A stretch of DNA of 64,000 nucleotides from Chitinophaga hostae. Its GTDB lineage: Bacteria; Bacteroidota; Bacteroidia; Chitinophagales; Chitinophagaceae. The position numbers were made by a program, and so were the translations under genes. Below the pieces are notes generated by a model that searched no databases, was not told the origin of the DNA, and was given only the letters and a program-made list of their open reading frames with translations. The stretch's first letter is position 1, and each line of letters begins with the position of its first letter. Location: the NCBI RefSeq assembly GCF_018224885.1, contig NZ_JAGTXB010000022.1, positions 1-64,000 of the forward strand, written 5' to 3'. This document shows, one piece after another, positions 17,907-25,845 of this stretch.

Positions 17907-18770
17907 CTAATCGGAGTTTTTGTTGCGGAAAGCCAAAGCAGTCATGCCGGTAACTTTGGTAAACAACCGCGAGAAATAAGGATAGTCATCATAGCCTAAT
18001 TCGGCCGCAATTTCTTTTACCGATTTATCGGAATGCTGCAGCAGGCGTTTTGCTTCTAAAATTACACGCTGCTGTATGTGATATGAAACAGGATATCCTG
18101 TTGTGTCTTTAACACATTCATTCAGGTAATGTGCAGATATGTTTAATTTACTGGCATACGCTACAGGGCGTTTAGCCGTGGTATAATCAGCATCCAATAG
18201 CTCCCTGAAGGCTTTGGTAATAATTTCAAACCGTGAAAGTTTGTCTGCCGGCTTTGATTGTTCCAAATATTGCGAAACTACCAATGCAACCAATGCATTG
18301 CAACTATCCCTTAGTAACGGGTGATATAGCTTGTCGCTTTTTCGTTTGAAAAATTGTAAACCCAGTGATACGGCTTCGGAAATAAGCGAAAACGTTTCTT
18401 TGTTTAAGGCCAACGGTGCTGCGGGGGTAATGCTTTTCAGTAATTTGAGATATCCGGGATGTAGATTTTCCTCATTGACAGACCAGCTGCTGACGGTTAC
18501 ATTTTCAAATGTTATGATGCGGTGTACCTGGTCAGGATGCAGGTAGATGACAGAGCAGGGCTTGATTTCATACCTTTTAAAATCAATTTCAATGGAAACA
18601 GTTCCCTTTTCCAGCAAAAAGAAAGAATGACCATCCTCCCGATGCGATTTTCTTGCATCGTCGATACCAGCTGTGGATAAATCTTTCACAAAAATTCTTT
18701 CAATGACGATACCCAAACCAAACTCATTCGCCATAATATTTACTGGGATGGATGTTGTTCTTTTAGGCAT
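17907..18770 (-). CDS. AraC family regulator (monooxygenase 1)
   Basis: 287-aa regulator. The N-terminus is a cupin-type sensor (HSFFLLEKGTVSIEIDFKRYEI, VIYLHPDQVHRI). The C-terminal AraC DNA-binding domain contains YASKLNISAHYLNECVKDTTGYPVSYHIQQRV and DKSVKEIAAELGYDDYPYFSRLFTKVTG. It precedes FAD monooxygenase 1 on the same strand and is likely its activator. A TATCTTTG box lies 20 nt before its start. Confidence 0.88.
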   Translation of the reverse strand: MPKRTTSIPVNIMANEFGLGIVIERIFVKDLSTAGIDDARKSHREDGHSFFLLEKGTVSIEIDFKRYEIKPCSVIYLHPDQVHRIITFENVTVSSWSVNEENLHPGYLKLLKSITPAAPLALNKETFSLISEAVSLGLQFFKRKSDKLYHPLLRDSCNALVALVVSQYLEQSKPADKLSRFEIITKAFRELLDADYTTAKRPVAYASKLNISAHYLNECVKDTTGYPVSYHIQQRVILEAKRLLQHSDKSVKEIAAELGYDDYPYFSRLFTKVTGMTALAFRNKNSD

Positions 18771-18790
18771 ATTTTTACCGATTCAATCCA

Positions 18791-18798
18791 CAAAGATA
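18791..18798 (-). promoter_or_regulatory. -7 promoter box (TATCTTTG)
   Basis: Exact TAnnTTTG match on the minus strand, 20 nt before the AraC start at 18770. Confidence 0.5.
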
Positions 18799-18910
18799 TG
18801 TAACAGGACTGTTTGTAAGGAAATAAAAACGTAGTTTCATAAATGTGTAAATGAGTAGTGGCCGCTTAAGAACCAATTATGTTTTAGGTCAAGGTAAAAC
18901 AGATAGCAGC

Positions 18911-19648
18911 ATGGAAATAAAAAGCATACAACCGGATAAAAGTCTTGCCGGCTTTGTTGAAAGCTTTTGGATGATCCGGAATGATTTAGCAGCGGAGAAA
19001 GAAATTATTGTGCTGCCCGATGGCCGGTTCGATATTATTTTTTTTCTCGCTAACGGTTCTTTTCATGCCACACTTCGGGGCCTGGACACATATCCTGAGC
19101 AGGCAGCTATCCCGGGGCGCACGATCATGTTTGCAGTGAGCTTTAAATTACTGGCTGTCGAATATTTACTAGATATTAAAATGGCAGCGATATTAAATAA
19201 CGGAGAGCAGTTGCCGGATGGGTTTTGGAATATAGGGCCGCAGGATCTGGAGGACTTTCAAGGCTTTTGCGCAAAAATTTCCACCACAATGCTTGCCCTG
19301 ATCAAACCGGGCATCGACAACCGTAAAAAAGAATTATTTGAGCTGATTTATACCTCCAATGGTTCGCTGACCGTTCACGACCTCTCGGACCGTGTAGCGT
19401 GGAGCAGAAGACAGATTAACCGGTATTTTAATGAGCAGTTTGGCATTTCTTTAAAAGCCTACTGCAATATTTTTAGGTTCAAGTCGTCCTTACAACAGAT
19501 TAAGGAGGGGAGGCTTTTCCCTGAATTGAACTTTGCTGACCAAACCCATTTTATTAAGGAAGTCAAAAGATTTTCCGGGGTATCCCCGAAAGAATTAGCT
19601 AAAAATCAAAACGGCCGATTTATACTATTATCTGACTTGTCGCAGTAA
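18911..19648 (+). CDS. AraC-type regulator with DUF6597-like N-terminus
   Basis: 245 aa from the ATG at 18911; the frame opens 20 codons earlier, but the conserved part begins MEIKSIQPDKSLAGFVESFW. The N-terminal domain (EIIVLPDGRFDIIFFLANG, IPGRTIMFAVSFK) matches the DUF6597 sensor type found in one-domain-plus-HTH AraC regulators. The C-terminus has LTVHDLSDRVAWSRRQINRYFNEQFGISLKAY and FADQTHFIKEVKRFSGVSPKEL. It lies 13 nt before the TetX-like monooxygenase, so the two form an operon or a regulator-target pair. Confidence 0.85.
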   Translation: MEIKSIQPDKSLAGFVESFWMIRNDLAAEKEIIVLPDGRFDIIFFLANGSFHATLRGLDTYPEQAAIPGRTIMFAVSFKLLAVEYLLDIKMAAILNNGEQLPDGFWNIGPQDLEDFQGFCAKISTTMLALIKPGIDNRKKELFELIYTSNGSLTVHDLSDRVAWSRRQINRYFNEQFGISLKAYCNIFRFKSSLQQIKEGRLFPELNFADQTHFIKEVKRFSGVSPKELAKNQNGRFILLSDLSQ

Positions 19649-19656
19649 TAATTTTG
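19649..19656 (+). promoter_or_regulatory. -7 promoter box (TAATTTTG), 5 nt before start
   Basis: Exact TAnnTTTG match spanning the gap between the AraC-type gene and the TetX-like gene. Only 5 nt separate it from the ATG at 19662, which would give a leaderless mRNA. Confidence 0.45.
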
Positions 19657-19661
19657 CGGTC

Positions 19662-20927
19662 ATGAAGATTCAAGACAAGAAGATCGCTATCATCGGCGGT
19701 GGTCCCGGTGGTTTAACTTTAGCAAGACTTTTACAGCTAAAAGGCGCAAACGTAAAGGTATATGAGCGGGATATCAATAAAGATGTCAGGTTGCAAGGCG
19801 GCGCACTGGACCTGCATACTGAATCAGGTTTGGCAGCGTTGGCCAAAGCCGGGTTAATGGAAGAATTTAAAGCACAGTACCGGCCAGACGCGGGATTAAT
19901 GCGGGTGGTAGACGACCAGTTGAAAATTCATCATGATGATCACCAGGAAGGTAAAAAGGAAGATTTTGGTGATAATAATCATCGGCCGGAGATTGACCGG
20001 GGACCGTTAAGACAAATTCTTTTGAATTCGTTGGAAGCAGATACCGTTGTTTGGGACAGCCACGTGTTATCAATCGAAAAAATACAAGGCGCCTGGAAAT
20101 TAGATTTTCAAAATGGGACCAGCACTATAGCAGATTTGATCATTGGTGCGGATGGTGCTAATTCTAAGGTCCGGCCCTTTGTTACCGCAATCAAACCTTA
20201 CTGGACAGGGATTACTATGTTGGAAGGATCGCTGAAAGATGGTGCAAAAACTGCCCCCGTAATCAATGAATTACTGAAGGGAGGGAAGTTGTTTGGTTAT
20301 GGGAAAGAAAAAACACTGATCGTCAGTGCAAAAGGTGGCGGCAGTTTCGGGTTTGCAGCCAGTTTTAAATCCAATGAACATTGGGCCAAAGAAAGCGGCA
20401 TCGACTTCAACGATCATCAACAGGTGCTCGCCTGGTTCAAAAGAACGTTTTCAGAATGGAGTCCGGCCTGGTGGGAGCTCTTTGAAAGTCCAGATACCAT
20501 TTTCATCCCGCGGCCGCAATATTGCATGCCCCTGGATCAAAAATGGGAAGCCAACGCCAACATCACACTGCTGGGTGATGCTGCCCATTGGATGCCGCCT
20601 TTTGCAGGTGAGGGGGTGAATATGGCTATGCTGGATGCGCTGCAGCTTAGTGAAGCGCTTACCAGCCCCGCATTTAGTGATGCTAAGCAAGCCATCGCTT
20701 ACTATGAAAAACAGATGTTTGCCAGATTCGCCAACATCGGCCAGGTTACCTTATTCAATACAAAATGGATGCACCAGCCCAATGCATTGAAGGTTATGTT
20801 GGCTATGTTTAGCAAAAACAAATTTAAGCAGGGGGTATTTATATTCAGGTATGCGATCCAGACAGGGATTATACCATTTATTCGAAAGGTATTCGGACTG
20901 CCGCATTCTCAGGAAATATTCCGTTAG
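19662..20927 (+). CDS. TetX-like FAD-dependent monooxygenase
   Basis: 421-aa flavoprotein monooxygenase collinear with TetX over its full length. Shared blocks are IAIIGGGPGGLTLARLLQ, VYERDINKDVRLQGGALDLH, RPEIDRGPLRQILLNSLE with TVVWD, ADLIIGADGANSKVR, and LLGDAAHWMPPFAGEGVNMA. Residues that contact tetracycline in TetX are not kept: the Arg of GNRL is Lys (GGKL), and the His before FGISFK is Gly (GFAASFK). Tetracycline inactivation is therefore unlikely; another polyketide or aromatic substrate is expected. The C-terminus extends past TetX with a helix-rich tail (FIFRYAIQTGIIPFIRKVFG). Confidence 0.85.
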   Translation: MKIQDKKIAIIGGGPGGLTLARLLQLKGANVKVYERDINKDVRLQGGALDLHTESGLAALAKAGLMEEFKAQYRPDAGLMRVVDDQLKIHHDDHQEGKKEDFGDNNHRPEIDRGPLRQILLNSLEADTVVWDSHVLSIEKIQGAWKLDFQNGTSTIADLIIGADGANSKVRPFVTAIKPYWTGITMLEGSLKDGAKTAPVINELLKGGKLFGYGKEKTLIVSAKGGGSFGFAASFKSNEHWAKESGIDFNDHQQVLAWFKRTFSEWSPAWWELFESPDTIFIPRPQYCMPLDQKWEANANITLLGDAAHWMPPFAGEGVNMAMLDALQLSEALTSPAFSDAKQAIAYYEKQMFARFANIGQVTLFNTKWMHQPNALKVMLAMFSKNKFKQGVFIFRYAIQTGIIPFIRKVFGLPHSQEIFR

Positions 20928-20980
20928 AGGGCAGATTGATATCGTTTATTGTAGTTACGGGGATTAAATTAAATGTTGTT

Positions 20981-21445
20981 TTACTGCTCTCCCAAAGTTA
21001 ATTTCTCAATATCGTCCAGGTCTTTATGCCTGCCCGCAGCTTTTTTAGCCTCAATAAGATTATTCAGGTGTAGAAATCTGATCATCAATCCCTCTTCATT
21101 AAAAACTTGAGTTTGAGGGTAGGCATTGTCAAAATCAACACCTTTAAGTTTTGTAATAATGTCAATACTCACCGGAGGGCGTCCGTAGGAGAAAACATCC
21201 GCTGTATCGGCATCAAGAAATTTTGATTCGGTCATATCAAAAATGGGCAGACCAAACTCCTGAAACGCCTGGGTTAGTTTCAGATAGTTTTCTTTTGTTC
21301 TGTTAACCCAAATATCCATATCCCCGGTTACTCTCCGGTAACCATGTAGAATCACAGCATAACCACCAACAAGAATGTACTCTACATCATGGTTGTTCAT
21401 TGCCTGAATAAATTCTCTGAAATCATCATTGAAAATAGTTCCCAT
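20981..21445 (-). CDS. Nucleotidyltransferase (DUF6036/MNT-like)
   Basis: 154-aa minimal nucleotidyltransferase. The fold signature is ILVGGYAVILHGYRRVTGDMDIWV, with GG at 27-28 and Asp at 42 and 44; a third acidic residue is likely Asp95 in VSIDIIT. It resembles DUF6036/AbiEii-type proteins, some of which are toxins that modify tRNA 3' ends; others have unknown roles. Its start codon follows directly after the stop of the 67-aa gene upstream (zero-base gap), so the pair is translated together. Toxin-antitoxin or housekeeping use cannot be decided from sequence. Confidence 0.8.
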   Translation of the reverse strand: MGTIFNDDFREFIQAMNNHDVEYILVGGYAVILHGYRRVTGDMDIWVNRTKENYLKLTQAFQEFGLPIFDMTESKFLDADTADVFSYGRPPVSIDIITKLKGVDFDNAYPQTQVFNEEGLMIRFLHLNNLIEAKKAAGRHKDLDDIEKLTLGEQ

Positions 21446-21652
21446 TTACTTATTGAGTTTTCTACAAGTAAAATATTCCCTATCTAATTTTGGTTGATTG
21501 GTCATTGAAAATCCGTATGCCTGCGATACTAGGTAATATGCCTGCCGCAAACGTTCAATATATGGCACATCTTTGCCAAATAGATTTGCCGCATCCGCTT
21601 CTTCGAAAGTTCTGATTTTAAATGCTGTTTTATCAAGTTTAAAGTCTGCCAT
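21446..21652 (-). CDS. Small partner protein of the nucleotidyltransferase
   Basis: 68 codons from the ATG at 21652 (MADFKLDKTAFKIRTFEEAD); the longer frame from 21727 has no reason to be used. The middle part, YIERLRQAYYLVSQAYGF, is helical, and the end (PKLDREYFTCRKLNK) repeats a KLDxxxF pattern seen at the start. I recall the KLDKTAF...TFEEAD type as a small Bacteroidota family usually found with a nucleotidyltransferase. It abuts the next gene with no gap. An antitoxin or activity partner is the natural hypothesis; the function is unproven. Confidence 0.7.
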   Translation of the reverse strand: MADFKLDKTAFKIRTFEEADAANLFGKDVPYIERLRQAYYLVSQAYGFSMTNQPKLDREYFTCRKLNK

Positions 21653-21739
21653 ATGTAACGTTATATGGTAAATATACAGATAATGTAAGAAGACTAAAGC
21701 TGTTAAGCTGATATATACACCAGACACAGAACTTCCTCA

Positions 21740-21772
21740 AAATAAAAAAGGACAAACCAAAGTTTGTCCTTT
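21740..21772 (-). terminator. Terminator after tRNA-Leu
   Basis: A stem of 11 bp (AAAGGACAAAC / GTTTGTCCTTT), a short loop and a T-rich tract on the minus strand, 5 nt past the tRNA 3' end. Minus-strand transcription runs from the tRNA into this hairpin, in front of the two-gene module. Confidence 0.8.
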
Positions 21773-21776
21773 CTAG

Positions 21777-21860
21777 TGCCCAGAACTGGATTCGAACCAG
21801 CACACCCTTGCAGGCGCTGCGACCTGAACACAGTGCGTCTACCAATTTCGCCATCTGGGC
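21777..21860 (-). tRNA. tRNA-Leu (CAG)
   Basis: 84-nt class II tRNA read from the minus strand. The acceptor stem is GCCCAGA/TCTGGGC with discriminator A and no encoded CCA. The D arm holds AATTGGTAGAC, the anticodon stem CTGTG/CGCAG encloses the loop TTCAGGT (anticodon CAG), there is a long variable arm, and the T loop is GGTTCGAATCC. The long variable arm and discriminator A fit tRNA-Leu. It is followed by its own terminator. Confidence 0.95.
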
Positions 21861-21991
21861 AACTGATATCGTGTCAGGGGTTGCAAAGATAAGCAGACAA
21901 AGCATTTCACCAAATTATTTTTCAATTTTTTTCAAAAAAATGACGGCCTGCCGGTAATGCTAACACATTGAACCCCTTTGTGATACGCTAT

Positions 21992-22441
21992 TTAGGCTTC
22001 TACGGCCTTGCTCACCTTACGATACACAAACTCATGGTAGATATGCCTGCGGCAGAATCTTCCCGGTGTGTCGGAGTTGATAAGCTTCACATATAAGGTT
22101 TTAGGTACCTCCAGGTATTCGTAGCTGCTGCCATCCTGGAAATGCAATTGCAATGTCTGTTTCTGATAAGAGAAATCTACGATCGTAGAGGCAGATATCG
22201 TTTCCGTATATTCAGGCAGCGCCGCCGCAATGGTTTCCGGTGCAATGCTCACCAGGAAATGATAGGCTTCAATCAGCTCCTTACTCTTTACTTCTGCTTC
22301 CAGTTTCTTTTCCTCTTCAACACCCTCAAATTTATCAGGGTGCCACTCCTTCATCAGGTTCCTGTAAATCGTTTTTAACTCTTTTAACTCAGTAGTTTTG
22401 GTAACACCCAGCAACTTCCGGTAGTCAACTATTTTACTCAT
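21992..22441 (-). CDS. J-domain protein with KTSC domain
   Basis: 149 aa from the preferred ATG at 22441 (MSKIVDYRKLLGV). The N-terminal half is a DnaJ J-domain with the HPD motif (KEWHPDK, Asp at about residue 36), which stimulates Hsp70 ATPase. The C-terminal half is a KTSC domain (SASTIVDFSYQKQTLQLHFQDGSSYEYLEVP, ending CRRHIYHEFVYRKV), a small domain of uncertain role. A TACCTTTG box at 22514-22521 supplies the promoter, with a leader of about 70 nt. Confidence 0.88.
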   Translation of the reverse strand: MSKIVDYRKLLGVTKTTELKELKTIYRNLMKEWHPDKFEGVEEEKKLEAEVKSKELIEAYHFLVSIAPETIAAALPEYTETISASTIVDFSYQKQTLQLHFQDGSSYEYLEVPKTLYVKLINSDTPGRFCRRHIYHEFVYRKVSKAVEA

Positions 22442-22513
22442 AATGTATTTGTTCAAAAATAAACAGGCTGATCACTATGAGCAGACTACCATTTATCTTA
22501 CCCGAAAAACCGG

Positions 22514-22521
22514 CAAAGGTA
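22514..22521 (-). promoter_or_regulatory. -7 promoter box (TACCTTTG)
   Basis: Exact TAnnTTTG on the minus strand, about 70 nt before the J-domain/KTSC gene. Confidence 0.5.
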
Positions 22522-22548
22522 CGTCATTTTAAGGTCCCGGCAAGTATT

Positions 22549-23184
22549 TTATTTGCCCTTGTCCAGCGCCATTTTCAAGGCTAATCCACCGAAAACGCCT
22601 CCCATTACCCATTTTTGGATACGGACCCATTTAGGATTGGCTGAAAACCAGCGGGTAACACCCGCAGCAAAGGATATAATTAAAAAATTAACGGTGAAGC
22701 TCACGGCTATTTGCGTCAACCCCAGCAGAAAGCTCTGCCCGAGTACAGATCCATACGCCGGCTTTATAAACTGCGGGAAAAATGACAGGTAAAATACCGC
22801 CACCTTCGGGTTTAACATATTAGTGAAAAGGCCCATGCTGAAAAGTTTCAAGGGTTTGTCGGCCTCTAGCTGCGTATTGGTGTCAAACAGGCCTTTCCCG
22901 CCCGGTTTCACGGTTTGCCAGGCCAGGTACAGCAAATAGGCGCTGCCGGTCATTTTCAGCACCGTATAGGCGTAAGGAACGGCCATCAGGATGGCTGTCA
23001 GTCCAAAAGATACCAGCGTAATATGGAAAAGAAATCCGCAGGCTACCCCCGCCAGCGAAATATAACCCGCCTTCCTGCCCTGGGTAACAGACCTGGAGAT
23101 CAGGTAAATCATATTCGGCCCTGGTACCAATACCATGAGCAATGCCGCAAATGCAAACAACAGTAGTTGGCTAACCGGTATCAT
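22549..23184 (-). CDS. LysE/RhtB family exporter
   Basis: 211-aa inner-membrane amino-acid/homoserine-lactone type exporter with about six hydrophobic helices. Family signatures are visible: LVPGPNMIYLISRSVTQGRKAG after the first helix, GSAYLLYLAWQ in the middle, and MGLFTNMLNPKVAVFYLSFFPQFI. The substrate is not predictable. It stands alone, after the terminator of the upstream lipoprotein operon on the same strand. Confidence 0.92.
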   Translation of the reverse strand: MIPVSQLLLFAFAALLMVLVPGPNMIYLISRSVTQGRKAGYISLAGVACGFLFHITLVSFGLTAILMAVPYAYTVLKMTGSAYLLYLAWQTVKPGGKGLFDTNTQLEADKPLKLFSMGLFTNMLNPKVAVFYLSFFPQFIKPAYGSVLGQSFLLGLTQIAVSFTVNFLIISFAAGVTRWFSANPKWVRIQKWVMGGVFGGLALKMALDKGK

Positions 23185-23239
23185 TGTTATTAAATTTTAT
23201 GGAGAGATGGCACAAGGTAAGCCATTTTAAAAAATAAAA

Positions 23240-23268
23240 GTCCTCCCGGTAAACTTCGCCGGGAGGAC
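23240..23268 (-). terminator. Terminator of the receptor/lipoprotein operon
   Basis: A perfect 10-bp GC-rich stem (GTCCTCCCGG / CCGGGAGGAC) with a 9-nt loop, followed on the minus strand by an A/T tract of mostly T. It ends transcription from the 23288-29235 operon. Confidence 0.85.
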
Positions 23269-23287
23269 AATCCAATGATTGAAGCGG

Positions 23288-24961
23288 TTACTTTTTCTTA
23301 GGATACATTTTGTAGAACGTGATACCATTGTCATAGTCACTGATCCCGGAACAGTAATACACCGCACCGGTTTTATCCTGGCCAATCAAGGTCACACCGG
23401 TAAAATCCACCCATTTGGCCAGCCCCGTTTTTTTGTTTTGTTCCGCAGGAGGGGCGTCCAAACCAATTTCCGTACCGGCATAACAGAACTGGATCTTGTT
23501 GCGGAGGTCATAGCTGGCAAGTGAACTGTTACTGCTGACGAGCATGGTACCATCTGTTAGTTGCAGTACGGGATTTATCTGCGGAGCATAGGGATCTGTA
23601 ATAAAACCGTTGCCCGACAATTTTTTATACAACGGGTTATCTTCATAGGAATGGAAGATGTAGGTATCTCCGTAAGTATTGAAGAGAGCGCCCTTGTCAT
23701 CATCTTCTACATTATACTGCAACATATCATACCGTACATAGGTGGTGGTAAAATAACCATAAACAGATTTGCCGGAAGGATCCGGTAAATAGTTGCCGGA
23801 AAAGACCGGGAACCCGGTGGCGCCGTAGCCCAGATCATAATACATGAGCCCATGTACTTTACCGCTGGCATCTAACCTGGAAATGAGGAGTATGCAATTA
23901 AAGGATTCATAGGTGGGGGTGCCGGCACAAAGGCCCTGGTACCATCCCTGGTGGTTACCGGTACTGCTGCCCGGCGCGTAAGCGTTTGTATAATAAAGAT
24001 TGTCGTTGATATCTGTATGCAGTGTAAGCGCCACTACTTTCAACTGCGAAATACTGCCCTGGAAAGGTGCGCCGGTTTCGTCGGCAGCGAAACCACGCGC
24101 CACCAGTGTGCGGTTGATGGTGGTCACTGTTTTGGTGGCCAGGTCCATTTTACAAAGCCTGAAAATATAGGCTGTCTTTTCATCAGCAGGGTTATCTGTT
24201 ACTTCAGCAGAAAAGAACAACGCATTTCCTTCAAAAGTAACAGCACTGCCGAATATTTGCCCGATCTTAAAATCGCTACCCTTGTCCTCATGCACGATGT
24301 CGCCGCTTTTTAGCAGCGTACTGCTATGGCCGTTGTTTACTGCCTGTATCGCCAGGCGGTTGCTGAAATAAATATTCCCGCCGTTGTCATTGCTCAGCTG
24401 CAATGCCAGGTAATTACCTTTACTCGTATAGTCGTTCATGTTATCCGGTTTCCATTGCGCTATTTCGTCTACCCATAGCGTAGTATCGGTGCGGCCTGCT
24501 CCGGTTGCGGTTCGCCTGATGTTAATAGCAGGTCCATGTATGGTGATGCCATTGGCAGTAATGGTTACAGGCCGGTTATTGCCCACACCCATTTCTTTGG
24601 TGATCAGAAAACGCACAGCATCCAGTTTCCCCTGCGGGGTGTAGGTGGTGTAGTTCTGGGCAAATTGCGCAGTATCGATAATTTTTGCTTCGGCATCACC
24701 AATCATAATCCTGGTACCGGGGCTATAAGGAAATAGTTTGCCTATCAACACAGCGGTATCATCTACGAGCAGGGTAGATGGATAAGTCCAGGTAATGGGC
24801 GCCAGCCTCGAACCGGACAACTGTGTGTAGTAGTCGGCCAGCCACGGTTGCGATAATACCATGGTAGAATGATCATCCACTTTTTTACAGGCAGTGGGCA
24901 ATACTAACAGGCAAATCGCGTATAGACATAACCGTGCTAACGGAAGAAATGTTTTTTTCAT
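23288..24961 (-). CDS. Lipoprotein with IPT/TIG-like domain
   Basis: 557-aa lipoprotein (lipobox LPTAC, Cys25). After a linker, residues ~55-130 read like an IPT/TIG immunoglobulin fold (ITWTYPSTLLVDDTAVLIGKLFPYSPGTRIMIGDAEAKI). The long remainder is beta-rich with regularly spaced YxxN/D strands (GNIYFSNRLAIQ, DNLYYTNAY, GAVYYCSGI), suggesting a beta-propeller. It is the last gene of an operon with a DUF4397-like lipoprotein and a TonB receptor, so it is probably an accessory surface protein. The ligand is unknown. Confidence 0.75.
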   Translation of the reverse strand: MKKTFLPLARLCLYAICLLVLPTACKKVDDHSTMVLSQPWLADYYTQLSGSRLAPITWTYPSTLLVDDTAVLIGKLFPYSPGTRIMIGDAEAKIIDTAQFAQNYTTYTPQGKLDAVRFLITKEMGVGNNRPVTITANGITIHGPAINIRRTATGAGRTDTTLWVDEIAQWKPDNMNDYTSKGNYLALQLSNDNGGNIYFSNRLAIQAVNNGHSSTLLKSGDIVHEDKGSDFKIGQIFGSAVTFEGNALFFSAEVTDNPADEKTAYIFRLCKMDLATKTVTTINRTLVARGFAADETGAPFQGSISQLKVVALTLHTDINDNLYYTNAYAPGSSTGNHQGWYQGLCAGTPTYESFNCILLISRLDASGKVHGLMYYDLGYGATGFPVFSGNYLPDPSGKSVYGYFTTTYVRYDMLQYNVEDDDKGALFNTYGDTYIFHSYEDNPLYKKLSGNGFITDPYAPQINPVLQLTDGTMLVSSNSSLASYDLRNKIQFCYAGTEIGLDAPPAEQNKKTGLAKWVDFTGVTLIGQDKTGAVYYCSGISDYDNGITFYKMYPKKK

Positions 24962-24976
24962 CTGTAAATATTTTAC

Positions 24977-25813
24977 CTAGAAATTTTTTAAGACAGTGAC
25001 GGCAAAGTTGGTATTAATGGAAATGGTTTTCCCGGTATAGGGATCGGTATAGCTGCCGGCGTCGCTATCGGTATAGCCGGTGATCAGCAGCGTATAGGCG
25101 TGACCGGGAATCATGTCCGATACCGCCCGTGCCATTGATTGGCCAGCATCCGATACGGCGTATACTTTCACGTTAACGGAAGCAGGAGCAGGGAACTCCA
25201 CCGGGATGAAACCGGTATGGTCCATAAATGTGGTACTGGCGGGCAGCCCGGCAGGCACCTGCTTGTTCAGCGTCACAAACACCGCACCGGTAAACGGACT
25301 AAGATTCACAATGCGGATACCTATTTTTCCAGCTTCAGGGGTATATGGATCAGCCGCGATGATATGCCGGAACTGACCCCGGTTGTCTCCCCAAAAAACC
25401 ATGGTAGGATGGGCGGGGGAAAGATCTGCCTGTGCGCTGTCCACTATATGATGGGCTGTATCTACCAGGTATAATTGCCGGGGACCGGCTGCCAGGCGCA
25501 TAAATTTAATCCATTCTGTTCCGGCGCGCGGATAGGCCGGCAACGTTTTATCGGGGTGCCAGATATAGGGATAAATGGAATGATAGAGATCCGGAACAGG
25601 CTGGTAGGTGCTGTCACGGGAATCAATCAGTACCATGTATCCTTTTGAACCGGCCGAATTAGCGCCATCCACAACCGCGGTGGAAGCAAAGAAGAAATTA
25701 ACCTCTCCCATCGCAGTTTCCTCCGGCATGGTTACTTCCTTGTTGCAGGCAGCCGCAAAAAGTACTGCCAGTATCATCAATATTTGCCACCCCTTTTTTT
25801 TATACTGTTTCAT
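24977..25813 (-). CDS. DUF4397-like lipoprotein
   Basis: 278-aa lipoprotein (lipobox AAC, Cys23). Two repeats of an Ig-like DUF4397 type can be seen: EVNFFFASTAVVDGANSAGSKGYMVLID near the start, and KIGIRIVNLSPFTGAVFVTLNKQ with the terminal HAYTLLITGY strand. It follows the TonB receptor after 32 nt and precedes the IPT lipoprotein after 15 nt. A role as surface accessory to the receptor is inferred from context. Confidence 0.7.
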   Translation of the reverse strand: MKQYKKKGWQILMILAVLFAAACNKEVTMPEETAMGEVNFFFASTAVVDGANSAGSKGYMVLIDSRDSTYQPVPDLYHSIYPYIWHPDKTLPAYPRAGTEWIKFMRLAAGPRQLYLVDTAHHIVDSAQADLSPAHPTMVFWGDNRGQFRHIIAADPYTPEAGKIGIRIVNLSPFTGAVFVTLNKQVPAGLPASTTFMDHTGFIPVEFPAPASVNVKVYAVSDAGQSMARAVSDMIPGHAYTLLITGYTDSDAGSYTDPYTGKTISINTNFAVTVLKNF

Positions 25814-25845
25814 GTAGCGTACGTTTTACCTCGATAAAAGATGTT

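Noticed and set aside
19662-20927. Calling the gene a tetracycline-resistance determinant (tetX)
   Set aside because: The family similarity is strong, but the remembered drug-contact residues are changed and no resistance context exists.
21639-21905. 88-codon minus-strand frame across tRNA-Leu
   Set aside because: It reads through the tRNA and its terminator, so it is an artefact of non-coding sequence.
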